Position numbers and translations under genes: made by a program
The notes under the pieces: generated by a model
Database searches by the model: none
The model's input: the letters and a program-made list of their open reading frames with translations, nothing else
Told to the model about the DNA's origin: nothing
Assembly: GCF_003185805.1 (NCBI RefSeq)
Contig: NZ_QHJY01000147.1
Coordinates: forward strand, 1-32,870
Direction: 5' to 3'
Length of the DNA stretch: 32,870 nt
From: Caulobacter sp. D5
Lineage (GTDB): Bacteria; Pseudomonadota; Alphaproteobacteria; Caulobacterales; Caulobacteraceae
In this document: positions 1 to 9,025 of the stretch, piece by piece
Position numbering within the stretch: position 1 is the stretch's first letter
Layout: each line of letters begins with the position of its first letter

Positions 1-32
1 TTCACCGGCCTGAGCTCATTTTTCACCGAGCA

Positions 33-126
33 TCCCCGCGAAGGCGGGGATCCAAGCCGATGTTGCGGTCGATCCACGGCCGCGCCTCATCCTGAAATCC
101 AGTTTGGATCCCCGCCTTCGCGGGGA
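33..126. repeat. 23-bp inverted repeat pair, each arm itself a hairpin
   Basis: A 23-base arm at 33-55 is matched exactly, in inverted orientation, at 104-126. Each arm carries its own small hairpin, CCCCGC-GAAG-GCGGGG. The 48-base spacer shows nothing recognisable. It lies just downstream of the minus-strand regulator gene that ends at 170, so it may end transcription. The layout is that of a dispersed intergenic palindromic repeat rather than an insertion sequence; no transposase is present. Confidence 0.75.
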
Positions 127-169
127 GACACGGATTTGAAGGTCGCGAACAGCTGAATGTCGATACGCG

Positions 170-1171
170 CTAGGCCAAGGCCTTCGCCGCGCCCCGCGCC
201 GCCTTGGGCGGCGTGGGGTGGTGGCGGCTCCAGACGCGCCGCAGCTGGCGGGTCGAGGCGAAGCCGGCCCGCTCGGCGACGCTTTCCATGTCCAGCCGCG
301 TCGCCGACAGCATCTCGCTGGCCAGCGCCAGGCGCAGGCGGTTGACGTAGTCGGTCAGGTTCATGCCGGCATGGGCGTTGAACAGCCGCGACAGGTGCCG
401 CGGGCTGGCGGCGGCGAGGCCGGCCAGGACCTCCAGGCTCCAGTCGCGGGCCGGGTCGGCGGCGATGGCGTCCTGCACCCGATGGATGGCCGGATGGACG
501 TGGTTGCGCCCCTCCAGCCACGGCGACAGCTGCGGGTCGGACGGTCCCCGGCGCAGATAGACCACCATCTGGCGGGCGATCGACACGGCCTGGGCGGGGC
601 CGCGCAGCCGGGCGACCAGATGCAGCATCAGATCGACGCCCGAGGTGACGCCGGCGCTGGTCAGCCGCTCGCCGTCCTCGACGAACAGGCGATCCTCCAG
701 CACCCGGGCGCTGGGCGCCAGGCGCGCCAGCTCCTCGGTGCAGGCGTGGTGGGTGGTGCAGGCCCTGCCGGCCAGCAGCCCCGCCCGCGCCGCCAGCAGG
801 CTGCCCGAACAGATGCAGGCCAGGGTCACGCCCGGCCGCACGGCGCGGGCCAGCCAGGCGACGATGGCCGCCTCGTCCTCGGCGTCCGCCGCCGAGGCCC
901 CCTCCCCGCCCAGCACCTGGTCGACATTGCCCGAGACGATGACCAGCGCCCCGTCCGGCAGGGCCTCGGGCAGCGGCTGGATCCCGGCCAGCGTCAGGCC
1001 GATGGAGCTTTCCACGCTCGGCCGGGCGGCGACATAGGTCACGGCGAAGCCGGGCGCGCCGGGCTCGAAGGTCGCCCGCCGCAGCACCTCCAGCGGTCCG
1101 GCCACGTCGAGCAGCAGGGTGCGCGGCGGCAGGACGACGAAGACGGGGATGACGGCGGGCGGCTCGGTCAT
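170..1171 (-). CDS. GlxA-family transcriptional regulator (DJ-1/PfpI domain plus AraC HTH)
   Basis: A 333-residue protein. The N-terminal ~185 residues form a class I glutamine amidotransferase-like DJ-1/PfpI domain, with a nucleophile-elbow type segment (ACICSGSLLAA). The C-terminal ~100 residues are an AraC/XylS DNA-binding domain: two helix-turn-helix units, including SLEVLAGLAAASPRHLSRLF and the second-HTH segment SVAERAGFASTRQLRRVW. Proteins of this architecture are transcription regulators whose DJ-1 part probably senses a ligand. The start codon overlaps the stop of the upstream cysteine hydrolase (ATGA, 1168-1171), so the two are translationally coupled. The pairing suggests that the regulator controls the hydrolase or responds to its substrate; this is inference. 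Ligand and targets are not visible. The protein has full length for the family. Confidence 0.9.
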   Translation of the reverse strand: MTEPPAVIPVFVVLPPRTLLLDVAGPLEVLRRATFEPGAPGFAVTYVAARPSVESSIGLTLAGIQPLPEALPDGALVIVSGNVDQVLGGEGASAADAEDEAAIVAWLARAVRPGVTLACICSGSLLAARAGLLAGRACTTHHACTEELARLAPSARVLEDRLFVEDGERLTSAGVTSGVDLMLHLVARLRGPAQAVSIARQMVVYLRRGPSDPQLSPWLEGRNHVHPAIHRVQDAIAADPARDWSLEVLAGLAAASPRHLSRLFNAHAGMNLTDYVNRLRLALASEMLSATRLDMESVAERAGFASTRQLRRVWSRHHPTPPKAARGAAKALA

Positions 1172-1713
1172 GCGGCTTCGAGGGCCTCTTCCACGGTGGC
1201 GATGCGGGCAAAGCGTTCGTGCAGCACCAGTTCGGTGCGAGCCTTGATGTCGTCGACGGTGAAGACCCGCCCGTGGCGGTCGGTCATGTCGAAGGTCAGG
1301 GTGGCCTCGGTGACGTAGTTGACGGCGAAGCCCAGATCCGAGGCGTGGCGGGTGGTGGTCTCGCAGCACTGCTCGGTGCGGATGCCGCTGACGATCACCT
1401 TGCCGATGCGGTTGCGGATCAGCCAGACCAGCAGGCCGGTGCCGGCCAGGGCGCTGTGGGCGGGCTTGTGGAAGGTGACGTCGGGCTCGAACGACAGCCC
1501 CTCCACCGTGCGCACATGGCCCGAGGCCAGGCTGAACAGCCCCTCGGCCTCGACGTGCAGGATCTGCACGACCGGCAGGCCCCGGGCCTTGGCGCCGTCG
1601 ATCAGGGCCTGCTGGCGCTCCAGATAGACCGCGGCCACGGCCGGATCCCATGAGGCGCGCTGGCGAAAGGAATCCTGGGCGTCGACGACGATCAGGGCGG
1701 TGGCGGCGGACAT
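1168..1713 (-). CDS. isochorismatase-family cysteine hydrolase
   Basis: A 181-residue protein of the isochorismatase-like hydrolase superfamily. The expected triad can be placed: Asp11 in IVVDAQDSF, Lys83 in TFHKPAHSAL, and Cys116 in the segment GIRTEQCCETT, which sits in the usual G-x-x-T-x-x-C context. Members cleave amide or vinyl-ether bonds (nicotinamidases, N-carbamoylsarcosine amidases, isochorismatases); the substrate cannot be told from sequence. The ATG at 1713 is chosen because it begins the conserved MSAATALIVVDAQDSF core, although the frame stays open for a long way upstream. The stop overlaps the start of the GlxA-like regulator by four bases, so the two are one operon with the hydrolase first. 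Cytoplasmic; no signal peptide. Confidence 0.9.
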   Translation of the reverse strand: MSAATALIVVDAQDSFRQRASWDPAVAAVYLERQQALIDGAKARGLPVVQILHVEAEGLFSLASGHVRTVEGLSFEPDVTFHKPAHSALAGTGLLVWLIRNRIGKVIVSGIRTEQCCETTTRHASDLGFAVNYVTEATLTFDMTDRHGRVFTVDDIKARTELVLHERFARIATVEEALEAA

Positions 1714-1931
1714 TTGCGTTGCTCCGTGGCGATGACGATGCCGCAAGCTAGCCTTTGCGTTCAAGGCGAATAAGGAAGCTGACGGACGAAGAGCGGACAG
1801 AAAAGGACATCGAGGCTTCGCGCCGGTCTTCGCCCCCTTCACCGCGCCCGCTCGCTTTCGGCGCCGTTCGGCCCCATATGATGGAGCGTGGAGCCCGCCT
1901 CGGACTTCGCCGCCGGCGAGGAGCTTCCCCC

Positions 1932-2120
1932 TTGAGACATCCCCTACGCGCGCCGGAGTACCGCGCGCTGGCCGCCGCCGCTCTCGAAGCGGCCGGCAAA
2001 TGCGGCCTGCCCCACGTCCAGGCCAAGCACGAGCACGCCGCCCGCACATGGAGCGATCTGGCCGACGCCGAAGACGCCCGCGCGGCGACGCGGGTCCGAA
2101 TGACGACGTCGGGCGTTTAG
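1932..2120 (+). CDS. small hypothetical protein, TTG start
   Basis: A 62-residue reading frame rich in Ala and charged residues. Its core (EYRALAAAALEAA, then HVQAKHEHAARTWSDLADAED) looks like two amphipathic helices, not translated noise. The frame is open further upstream to an ATG at 1755, but the upstream part is a compositionally poor Arg/Ser/Pro stretch. I prefer TTG at 1932, because GAGGAG at 1918-1923 lies eight bases before it and makes a strong ribosome-binding site. No domain is recognised. It is on the same strand as the transglutaminase gene 37 bases downstream and could be co-transcribed with it. It could also be a spurious frame in GC-rich DNA. Confidence 0.5.
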   Translation: MRHPLRAPEYRALAAAALEAAGKCGLPHVQAKHEHAARTWSDLADAEDARAATRVRMTTSGV

Positions 2121-2157
2121 CGACGCCACCTTCCGCTCCAGCCTGGAATCCCGCGCG

Positions 2158-2958
2158 ATGCGTCTCTCGATCGACTGCCGCCTGCGCTACGAGGTGCGGA
2201 CCCCCACCAGCTTCATCCTGGCGATCCAGGCCGCCGACGGCGCCGACCAGGCGGTGCTGGACGAGACCATCCTGCTGCCGCCGGGCGTGAGCGCCGACTT
2301 CTTCGTCGACGCCTTCGCCGGCAACCGCTTCATCCGCTTCCTCGCCCAGCCGGGACCGCTGGACATCGGCTACATCGCCCAGGTCGAACGCCGGGCGCAG
2401 GTCGATCAGCGCGGCTTCATCGGCGGCGACGTGGTCAACGACCTGCCGGCGACCGTGCTGCCCTATCTGAACCCCAGCCGCTATTGCCCGTCCGACCGCC
2501 TGACCGCCTTCGCCCGCCAGACCTTCGGCGCCCGCCCCCAGGGCCTGGGCCAGGTCCAGGCGATCGCCGACTGGATCGCCGCGACCATCACCTACGAGGC
2601 CGGGACCAGCAGCGACACGACCTCGGCCATCGACACCCTGGTCGACCGCAAGGGCGTCTGCCGCGACTTCGCCCACATCGGCATCGCCCTGTGCCGGGCG
2701 CTCGACATGCCGGCCCGCTTCGCCTCGTGCTACGCGCTCGACCTTCAGCCGGCCGACTTCCACGCGGTGTTCCAAGTCTATCTGGACGGCGCCTGGCGGA
2801 CCTTCGACGCCACCCGCCGCGCGCCGCTGGGAGGCCTGGTGCCCATCGGCTTCGGCCGCGACGCCGCCGACGTGCCGTTCGCCGCGACCTTCGGCGACGC
2901 CCGGTTCGAGGCCAAGTCCATCCTGGTGACGCGGGCGGACGAGGCGCCAGCCGCCTAG
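2158..2958 (+). CDS. transglutaminase-like cysteine protease family protein
   Basis: A 266-residue protein. Residues 1-110 form the N-terminal beta-rich domain usual in bacterial transglutaminase-like proteins (SIDCRLRYEV start). The transglutaminase core follows at about 125-225. The catalytic triad is visible: Cys168 in KGVCRDFAH, His202 in DFHAVFQVYL, and Asp217 in TFDATR. Proteins of this architecture are probably peptidases or amidases acting on peptide or isopeptide bonds; the substrate is unknown. There is no signal peptide, so it is probably cytoplasmic. The MFS gene starts 96 bases downstream on the same strand, and nothing ties the two functionally. Confidence 0.88.
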   Translation: MRLSIDCRLRYEVRTPTSFILAIQAADGADQAVLDETILLPPGVSADFFVDAFAGNRFIRFLAQPGPLDIGYIAQVERRAQVDQRGFIGGDVVNDLPATVLPYLNPSRYCPSDRLTAFARQTFGARPQGLGQVQAIADWIAATITYEAGTSSDTTSAIDTLVDRKGVCRDFAHIGIALCRALDMPARFASCYALDLQPADFHAVFQVYLDGAWRTFDATRRAPLGGLVPIGFGRDAADVPFAATFGDARFEAKSILVTRADEAPAA

Positions 2959-3054
2959 CGGGCCTCCCTTCGAATCGTCCGCATCCGGAAACTGACATTT
3001 CAGTCGCTTTTCCAAGCCATCGGGCGTAGAGGAGCCGCCTCGAAGGTTCCCGTC

Positions 3055-4275
3055 ATGTCCACGTCTCCTGCTCCGGCAACTGCGCCGGCGCCCGTTCACA
3101 GTTCCCGCGCCCTCTACGTCCTGCTGCTGGTGGTGTTCATCAACCTGGTGGGTTTTGGGCTGGTGATCCCGCTGCTGCCCTTCTACGCCAAGGCGCTGAA
3201 CGCCAGCCCGTGGCAGGTAACGGCGCTGTTCTCGGCCTATTCGCTGGGCCAGTTCCTGGCCGAGCCTTTCTGGGGACGCCTGTCCGACCGCATCGGCCGG
3301 CGGCCGGTGCTGATCGTCACCATCCTGGCCAACACCCTGTCCTACGTGGCCCTGGCCTTCGCCCCGACCATCGCCGTGGCCTTCATCATCCGCTTCTTCA
3401 GCGGCGCGGCCAGCGGCAACATCTCGACGATCCAGGGCTACATGGCCGACGTCACCCCGCCCGAGAAGCGGGCCGGGCGCATGGGCCTGCTGGGCAGCGC
3501 CTTCGGGGCCGGCTTCGTGGTCGGCCCGGCCCTGGGCGGCCTGCTGGCCCACCCGGACGCTGGACGCCTGGGCTTCCAGATCCCGCTGTTCGTGGCCGCG
3601 GGCCTGGCGGCGGCCGCCTCGCTGGGCGTCTTCCTGTTCGTGGTCGAGAGCCGCGCGCCCCGCAAGGACGCCCCGCCCCCGCCGCCCCGCCGCGAGGCCC
3701 TGAAGGCCGCCTTCGCCCATCCGGTGCTGTCGCGGGTGCTGATGGTCACCTTCGTCTCCACCGCCGCCTTCTCAGGCATGGAGGCGATCTTCGGCCTGTG
3801 GACCTCGGCCCGCTTCGGCTGGGGCCCGCAGCAGGTGGGCCTGTGCTTCGCCGTCATCGGCGTGGTGGCCTCGCTGGGCCAGGGCGTGCTGACCGGACGC
3901 CTGGCCCGCCGCTACGGCGAGCCCAAGGTGCTGACCACGGGCCTGGCCATCATCTGCCTGTCGATGGCGATCACCCCGTTCGTGCCCAGCGGCCATTTCG
4001 TGCCGCTGTTCGTGGGCCTGACCGCCTTTGGCCAGTCGCTGGTGTTCCCGTGCATCGCCGCCCTGATCTCGCGCGCGACGCCGCCCGACCAGCAGGGGGC
4101 CATGCTGGGCCTCAACATGGCCGGCGGCTCGCTGGCGCGGATGAGCGGCCCGATGATCGCAGGGCCCCTGTTTGGCCTGACCATGGCGGGTCCCTACTGG
4201 TTCGGGGCGCTGCTGACCGTGCCGGCCGTCGCCCTGGCGGTGACGGTGGGCCGCCGCGCCAAGGCCGCGCCGTAA
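3055..4275 (+). CDS. MFS transporter, TetA/DHA1-like drug:proton antiporter type
   Basis: A 406-residue inner-membrane protein with about twelve hydrophobic segments. A Pro/Ala-rich cytoplasmic N-terminus (residues 1-18) precedes TM1 (ALYVLLLVVFINLVGFGLVI). The MFS motif A is clear in the TM2-TM3 loop (GRLSDRIGRRPVL), and a motif-C-like glycine-rich segment is present in TM5 (GAGFVVGPALGG). A charged central loop at about residues 198-222 (RAPRKDAPPPPPRREALK) separates the two six-helix halves. This fits the tetracycline-exporter-like DHA1 subfamily, which exports small molecules in exchange for protons. The actual substrate is not predictable. A terminator-like hairpin directly follows the stop codon. 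Confidence 0.9.
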   Translation: MSTSPAPATAPAPVHSSRALYVLLLVVFINLVGFGLVIPLLPFYAKALNASPWQVTALFSAYSLGQFLAEPFWGRLSDRIGRRPVLIVTILANTLSYVALAFAPTIAVAFIIRFFSGAASGNISTIQGYMADVTPPEKRAGRMGLLGSAFGAGFVVGPALGGLLAHPDAGRLGFQIPLFVAAGLAAAASLGVFLFVVESRAPRKDAPPPPPRREALKAAFAHPVLSRVLMVTFVSTAAFSGMEAIFGLWTSARFGWGPQQVGLCFAVIGVVASLGQGVLTGRLARRYGEPKVLTTGLAIICLSMAITPFVPSGHFVPLFVGLTAFGQSLVFPCIAALISRATPPDQQGAMLGLNMAGGSLARMSGPMIAGPLFGLTMAGPYWFGALLTVPAVALAVTVGRRAKAAP

Positions 4276-4276
4276 G

Positions 4277-4310
4277 GGCCTGGGGACTAAGAGTCCGCCA
4301 GGCCTTGCTT
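4277..4310 (+). terminator. probable intrinsic terminator after the MFS gene
   Basis: GGCCTGG (4277-4283) pairs with CCAGGCC (4298-4304). The stem extends inward through GGAC/GTCC with one bulged base. TTGCTTTT follows directly. It begins two bases after the MFS stop codon and separates that gene from the ribosomal-protein operon. Confidence 0.6.
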
Positions 4311-4427
4311 TTCACCCGGGGTTCCCGTATTCACCCCGCCTTTCCGGAACCGCCTGGCCAATTTGGCATGCCATGGCGGTTCGTCTCGCTATCCAGAGGA
4401 CGGGGCCGTTAAACGCTCCGACGCGAA

Positions 4428-4628
4428 ATGCCTAAGTTGAAGACGAAGTCGGGCGCCAAAAAGCGCTTCAAGATCACCGCCACGGGCAAGCTGAAGGCCG
4501 GCGTCGCCGGCAAGCGCCACCGCCTGATCGGCCACAACGGCAAGTACATCCGCCAAAACCGCGGAACGAAGGTGATGAGCGAGGCTGACGCCAAGACCAT
4601 CCGTTCGTACCTGCCCTACGGCCTTTAA
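4428..4628 (+). CDS. rpmI: 50S ribosomal protein L35
   Basis: A 66-residue, strongly basic protein. It opens with [20 protein letters not shown] and has the family's IRSYLPYGL-type end, at the usual length for bacterial L35. It is a component of the large ribosomal subunit. It is followed 15 bases later by rplT, the standard L35-L20 pairing. The infC gene, which heads this operon in many bacteria, is not upstream: an MFS transporter and its terminator are there instead. The 117-base leader (4311-4427) presumably holds the promoter, but I could not place one convincingly. Confidence 0.98.
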   Translation: MPKLKTKSGAKKRFKITATGKLKAGVAGKRHRLIGHNGKYIRQNRGTKVMSEADAKTIRSYLPYGL

Positions 4629-4643
4629 GAGGAGCGCTGACAC

Positions 4644-5000
4644 ATGGCTCGCGTTAAACGTGGCGTCACCGCCCACGCCAAGCACAAGAAGGTTCTTGAA
4701 CAGGCGAAGGGCTTCTACGGCCGCCGCAAGAACACCATCCGTACGGCCAAGGCCGCGGTCGACAAGGCCGGCCAGTACGCCTACCGCGACCGCAAGGTGC
4801 GCAAGCGCGCCTTCCGTTCGCTGTGGATCCAGCGCATCAACGCCGGCGCCCGCACCGAAGGCTTCACCTACTCGCAATTCATCCACGGCCTGGACGTGGC
4901 GGGTATCGTGATCGACCGTAAGGTCCTGGCGGACATCGCCGGCAACGACGCCGTCGCGTTCAAGGCCATCGCCGACAAGGTTCGCGCGGCCCTGGCCTAA
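4644..5000 (+). CDS. rplT: 50S ribosomal protein L20
   Basis: A 118-residue basic protein. It starts [20 protein letters not shown] and contains the family's [11 protein letters not shown] and [19 protein letters not shown] segments. The length is normal for L20, an early-assembly large-subunit protein. In several bacteria L20 also represses its own operon by binding mRNA; whether that happens here cannot be seen. The ribosome-binding site is AAGAGGAG before the ATG. A strong hairpin terminator lies 36 bases after the stop, ahead of pheS. Confidence 0.98.
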   Translation: MARVKRGVTAHAKHKKVLEQAKGFYGRRKNTIRTAKAAVDKAGQYAYRDRKVRKRAFRSLWIQRINAGARTEGFTYSQFIHGLDVAGIVIDRKVLADIAGNDAVAFKAIADKVRAALA

Positions 5001-5035
5001 GGAACTTCCGAGCCTCACCGCTCGAACGATCCTTT

Positions 5036-5067
5036 AAAAGCCCTCCGGCGCGAGCCGGAGGGCTTTT
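5036..5067 (+). terminator. intrinsic terminator or attenuator between rplT and pheS
   Basis: A perfect 14-base-pair stem: AAAAGCCCTCCGGC (5036-5049) pairs with GCCGGAGGGCTTTT (5054-5067), with a GCGA loop. The T-run is formed by the 3' arm plus one more T. It is a textbook factor-independent terminator. The pheS start is only 56 bases downstream on the same strand, so it either ends the ribosomal operon or lets through a controlled fraction of transcription into pheST. Confidence 0.9.
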
Positions 5068-5123
5068 TGCTGCGCGTTACCCGGTTCCACCCGACGTCAA
5101 AACCGCCTAGACGGAACCCCGTC

Positions 5124-6197
5124 ATGACCGATCTCAACACCCTCGAATCCGACGTCCTGGCCCAAGTGGCCGGCGCGGCCGACCTGCAAGCGCTAGACGC
5201 GGTCCGCGTGGCCGCTTTGGGCAAGACCGGCTCGATCTCGGGCCTGCTCAAGACCCTGGGCGCGATGAGCCCCGACGAGCGCAAGGAACGCGGCGCAGCG
5301 ATCAACGCCCTGCGCGACCGCGTGCAGTCGGCGATCACCGAGAAGAAGGCCGCGCTGGAAGCGGCCGAACTCGACGCCCGCCTGGCCCGCGAGACCCTCG
5401 ACCTCACCCTGCCCGGCCCCTACCGCCGCAAGGGATCGGTCCACCCGACCATGCAGACCATGGACGAGATCGTCTCGATCTTCGCCGAGATGGGCTTCGC
5501 CGTGGCCGAAGGTCCGGACATCGAGGACGACTTCCACAACTTCACGGCCCTGAACTTCCCCGAGAAGCACCCGGCCCGCGAAATGCACGACACCTTCTTC
5601 TTCAATCGCAAGGAAGACGGCGAACGCATGCTGCTACGTACGCACACCAGCCCCGTGCAGGTGCGCACCATGGTCAGCGAGAAGCCGCCGATCCGCATCA
5701 TCGCGCCGGGCCGCACCTATCGCGTGGACAACGACGCCACCCACACGCCGGTGTTCCACCAGGTCGAGGGCCTGGTGATCGACAAGGGCATCCACATGGG
5801 CCACCTGAAGTGGACCCTGGAGACCTTCCTGGCGCGGTTCTTCGAGACCGACGCGGTGACCACCCAGTTCCGCCCGCACCACTTTCCGTTCACCGAGCCG
5901 TCGGCCGAGATGGACGTGCAGTGCGACCGCTCGGGCGGCGAGATCAAGATCGGCCAGGGCACGTCGTGGCTGGAGATCCTGGGCTGCGGCATGGTTCACC
6001 CGAACGTGCTGCGCGCCTGCGGCATCGATCCGGACGAGTACCAGGGCTTCGCCTTCGGCGTCGGCGTCGACCGCCTGGGCATGCTGAAGTACGGCATGCC
6101 GGACCTGCGCGACATGTGGTCGTCGGACAGCCGGTGGCTCGCCCACTACGGTTTCTCGGGCTTCGCCGCGCCGAACCCCGCCTCGGGGCTCAGCTGA
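5124..6197 (+). CDS. pheS: phenylalanine--tRNA ligase alpha subunit
   Basis: A 357-residue catalytic subunit of the alpha2-beta2 class II synthetase that charges tRNA-Phe. Residues ~1-90 form the N-terminal coiled-coil arm that contacts tRNA. The class II motifs follow: motif 1 around [19 protein letters not shown], motif 2 around [20 protein letters not shown], and motif 3 around [17 protein letters not shown] at 5124 ([14 protein letters not shown]) is chosen over the open upstream frame, because the upstream part overlaps the terminator. The stop overlaps the ATG of the following small gene (TGATG, 6195-6199). That gene in turn overlaps pheT, so the three are translated as one coupled unit. 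Confidence 0.97.
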   Translation: MTDLNTLESDVLAQVAGAADLQALDAVRVAALGKTGSISGLLKTLGAMSPDERKERGAAINALRDRVQSAITEKKAALEAAELDARLARETLDLTLPGPYRRKGSVHPTMQTMDEIVSIFAEMGFAVAEGPDIEDDFHNFTALNFPEKHPAREMHDTFFFNRKEDGERMLLRTHTSPVQVRTMVSEKPPIRIIAPGRTYRVDNDATHTPVFHQVEGLVIDKGIHMGHLKWTLETFLARFFETDAVTTQFRPHHFPFTEPSAEMDVQCDRSGGEIKIGQGTSWLEILGCGMVHPNVLRACGIDPDEYQGFAFGVGVDRLGMLKYGMPDLRDMWSSDSRWLAHYGFSGFAAPNPASGLS

Positions 6198-6565
6198 TGA
6201 ACGCGCGTCCGACCATCGACGGCTCGGCCAAGGTCTTCGAGAACTTGGAGATCTCGCTGATCGACCTGTTCCGCGCCCAGCTTCAGGGCGGCGTCAACAT
6301 GGTCGCCGGCCGCACCTTCAAGAACTGCCGCCTGCACGGGCCGGTGGTGATGCTGGCGCTGGAAGGCGTGACCTTCGACTCGACCAACTTCGGCTTCCAC
6401 GGCGGCGACATCGCCAATCTCGTTCTGCGCCCGGCCGGTGAAAAGGTCATCGGCGCCCTACCCTTCAAGGATTGCGCCTTCATCGGCTGCCAGTTCTTCG
6501 CGGTCGGCTTCACCGGCCCCGAGACCTTCCTGCAGCAGATCCTGGCGTTGGAAACCACGCAATGA
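6197..6565 (+). CDS. conserved-looking protein of unknown function between pheS and pheT
   Basis: A 122-residue protein. The start overlaps the pheS stop and the stop overlaps the pheT start (ATGA, 6562-6565), so it is embedded in the operon. I do not recognise the family. The second half alternates aromatic, Asn/Asp and hydrophobic residues ([20 protein letters not shown], then [16 protein letters not shown]), with F-x-x-C/N spacing reminiscent of short right-handed beta-helix or pentapeptide-like repeats. There are no TM segments and no signal peptide; four cysteines are present. Codon use matches the neighbours, and full coupling on both sides argues that it is a real gene. A role linked to the synthetase is only inferred from position. 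Confidence 0.85.
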   Translation: MNARPTIDGSAKVFENLEISLIDLFRAQLQGGVNMVAGRTFKNCRLHGPVVMLALEGVTFDSTNFGFHGGDIANLVLRPAGEKVIGALPFKDCAFIGCQFFAVGFTGPETFLQQILALETTQ

Positions 6566-9000
6566 AGTTCACCCTTTCCTGGCTCAAGGATCACCTCGAC
6601 ACCGAAGCGACCGCCGCCCAGGTGGTCGCCGCCATGACCATGGCCGGCCTCGAGGTCGAGCACGTCACCGACCCTGCCGCCAAGCTGGCCGCCTTCAGCG
6701 TCGCCAAGATCGTCGAAGCCGTTCAGCACCCCAACGCCGACCGCCTGCGCGTCTGCCAGGTCGACACCATCGACGGCCGCAAGGAGATCGTCTGCGGCGC
6801 CCCGAACGCCCGCGTCGGCCTGACCACCATCTACGCCCCGATCGGCGCCTATGTGCCCGGCCTGGGCGTCACCCTGGTCGAGAAGCCGGTGCGCGGCGTC
6901 GTCTCCAACGGCATGCTGTGCTCGGGCTCCGAGCTGGAGGCCGACGACGGTTCGGAAGGCATCCTGGAACTGTCCGGCGACCTGGCCGTGGGTACGCCCG
7001 CCGCCGTGGCGCTGGGCCTGGAAGCCGTCATCGACTTCGAGGTCACCCCCAACCGCCCCGACTGGCTGGGCGTCGCCGGCATCGCCCGCGACCTGGCCGC
7101 CGCCGGCGTGGGCAAGCTGAAGGACCTGTCGATCGCGCCGGTCGCCGGGACCTTCCCCTGCCCGATCACGATCGAAGTCGACGGCGAGGCCTGCCCGGTA
7201 TTTGCCGGCCGCCTGATCAGGGGCGTCAAGAACGGCCCCTCGCCCCAGTGGCTGCAGGAGCGCCTGAAGGCCATCGGCATCAATCCGAAGTCGGCCCTGG
7301 TCGATATCACCAACTACATCTCCTACGACCGCGCCCGGCCGCTGCACGTCTATGACGCGGCGCTGCTGTCGGGGACCAAGATCGAGGCGCGCCTGGGCCG
7401 CCACGGCCTGAACGGCGACGAGCACCTGATCGCGCTGGACGGCAAGACCTACGAGCTGACCCCGGCCATGTGCGTCATCGCCGACGCGGGCGGCGAGCGC
7501 CCGATCGGCCTGGGCGGCGTCATGGGCGGCGAGAGCACGGGCTGCTCGGAAGCCACCGTCGACGTCTTCGTCGAGAGCGCCTGGTTCGAGCCGATCCGCA
7601 TCGCCCAGACCGGCCGCGAGACCGGCATCAACAGCGACGCCCAGTACCGCTTCGCCCGCACGGTCGACACCGGCTCGGTCGTGCCGGGCCTGGACCTGGC
7701 CACCAGGCTGATCCTGGAGCTGTGCGGCGGCGAGGCCTCGGAAGTCGTCATCGCCGGCGAGGCCCCGGCCGCGCCCGGCCCGATCCTGTTCGATCCGGCC
7801 TATGTGCAGGCCCTGTCGGGCCTGGAGATCGCGCCGGAAAAGAGCCTGGAGATCCTCCAGGCCCTGGGCTTCAAGGTCGAGCCGCCCAAGGATGTGCCCG
7901 TCGCCGAGTTCGCCACCCACGCCGAGAGCGTGGTCTGCGTGACCCCGCCGAGCTTCCGCCGCGACGCCCACGGCAAGGCCGACCTGGTGGAAGAAGTGGC
8001 CCGCATCGCCGGCTACGGCGCCCTGCCCTCGACGCCCCTGCCCGAGGTCGCCCGCGCCGTCGGCGGCGTGCTGACCCCGCGCCAGGTGCGCGCCCGCGCC
8101 GCCCGCCGCGCCCTGGCCGCGGCCGGCTACGCCGAGGCCGTGACCTGGAGCTTCACCAGCCGCGCCACCGCCCAGCTGTTCGGCGGCGGCGCCGACGCCC
8201 TGGTGCTGGCCAATCCGATCGCCTCGGAACTGGACTGCATGCGCCCGTCGGTGCTGCCCAACCTGATCGAGGCCGCCGGCCGCAACGCCCGCCAGGGCTT
8301 CCCGGACGCGGCCCTGTTCGAGGTCGGCCCGGTGTTCCTGGGCGATGGTCCCAAGGACCAGCGCACGGTCGTCGCCGGCATCCTGGCCCCGCGCCCGCCG
8401 CGCGCCTGGGACAAGCGCTCGGCCGAGGACGTGTTCACGATCAAGGCCGACCTCTTGAACCTGCTCGAGGAGATCGGCGCGCCGGTCGCCTCTCTGCAGA
8501 CCGCGCAAGGCTCGGCCTCGTCGTGGTGGCACCCGGGCCGCTCGGCCCGCCTGCAGCTGGGCCCCAAGGCGGTGATCGCCGAGTTCGGCGAGATCCACCC
8601 CGCGGTGCTCAAGGCGCTGGACGTCGCCGGCCCGGTCTACGGCTTCGAGATCACCCTGGAGGCGATCCCCGAGCCGAAGAAGAAGGCCGTGAAGACCAAG
8701 CCGGCCTTCAGCCCGTCGGCCCTGATGCCGCTGAGCCGCGACTTCGCCTTCGTCGCCGACAAGGCCAAGGCGGCCGGCGACCTGGTGAAGGCCGCGGCCG
8801 GCGCCGACAAGGCCCTGATCGCCTCGGCCCGCGTCTTCGACGTCTACGAGGGCCCCGGCGTGCCGGAGGGCTCCAAGTCGGTGGCCATCGAGGTGCTGGT
8901 CCAGCCGCGCGACGCCACCCTGACCGACGCCGAGATCGAGGCCCTGTCGGCCAAGGTCGTCGCCGCGGTCGAGAAGGCGGGCGGCAAGCTGCGGGCTTGA
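6562..9000 (+). CDS. pheT: phenylalanine--tRNA ligase beta subunit
   Basis: An 812-residue partner of PheS, of normal length. Domains in order: an N-terminal OB-fold tRNA-binding domain (about 40-150, with the [22 protein letters not shown] segment), the B3/B4 editing region (about 210-390, including [17 protein letters not shown]), B5 (about 410-490), a catalytic-like core (about 500-700, [18 protein letters not shown]), and a C-terminal ferredoxin-like anticodon-binding domain (about 715-812, beginning near PLSRDFAFV). A Lys-rich linker ([13 protein letters not shown]) precedes the last domain. The start overlaps the stop of the small upstream gene by four bases. A long hairpin follows and probably ends the operon. 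Confidence 0.97.
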   Translation: MKFTLSWLKDHLDTEATAAQVVAAMTMAGLEVEHVTDPAAKLAAFSVAKIVEAVQHPNADRLRVCQVDTIDGRKEIVCGAPNARVGLTTIYAPIGAYVPGLGVTLVEKPVRGVVSNGMLCSGSELEADDGSEGILELSGDLAVGTPAAVALGLEAVIDFEVTPNRPDWLGVAGIARDLAAAGVGKLKDLSIAPVAGTFPCPITIEVDGEACPVFAGRLIRGVKNGPSPQWLQERLKAIGINPKSALVDITNYISYDRARPLHVYDAALLSGTKIEARLGRHGLNGDEHLIALDGKTYELTPAMCVIADAGGERPIGLGGVMGGESTGCSEATVDVFVESAWFEPIRIAQTGRETGINSDAQYRFARTVDTGSVVPGLDLATRLILELCGGEASEVVIAGEAPAAPGPILFDPAYVQALSGLEIAPEKSLEILQALGFKVEPPKDVPVAEFATHAESVVCVTPPSFRRDAHGKADLVEEVARIAGYGALPSTPLPEVARAVGGVLTPRQVRARAARRALAAAGYAEAVTWSFTSRATAQLFGGGADALVLANPIASELDCMRPSVLPNLIEAAGRNARQGFPDAALFEVGPVFLGDGPKDQRTVVAGILAPRPPRAWDKRSAEDVFTIKADLLNLLEEIGAPVASLQTAQGSASSWWHPGRSARLQLGPKAVIAEFGEIHPAVLKALDVAGPVYGFEITLEAIPEPKKKAVKTKPAFSPSALMPLSRDFAFVADKAKAAGDLVKAAAGADKALIASARVFDVYEGPGVPEGSKSVAIEVLVQPRDATLTDAEIEALSAKVVAAVEKAGGKLRA

Positions 9001-9025
9001 TCCCGTCTCGTTGAGCGCCATGTGA

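Noticed and set aside
1172-1651. Extended start of the GlxA-like regulator reaching into the hydrolase gene
   Set aside because: The family's N-terminus begins at the ATG at 1171, and the extension is out-of-frame hydrolase sequence.
1714-3720. Long N-terminal extension of the cysteine hydrolase on the minus strand
   Set aside because: It runs opposite the transglutaminase and MFS genes and would add ~670 low-complexity residues to a protein of normal family length from the ATG at 1713.
4311-4427. Promoter or L20-binding leader upstream of rpmI
   Set aside because: TTGGCA and GCTATCC-like words are present, but their spacing does not fit and no L20 pseudoknot could be drawn with confidence.
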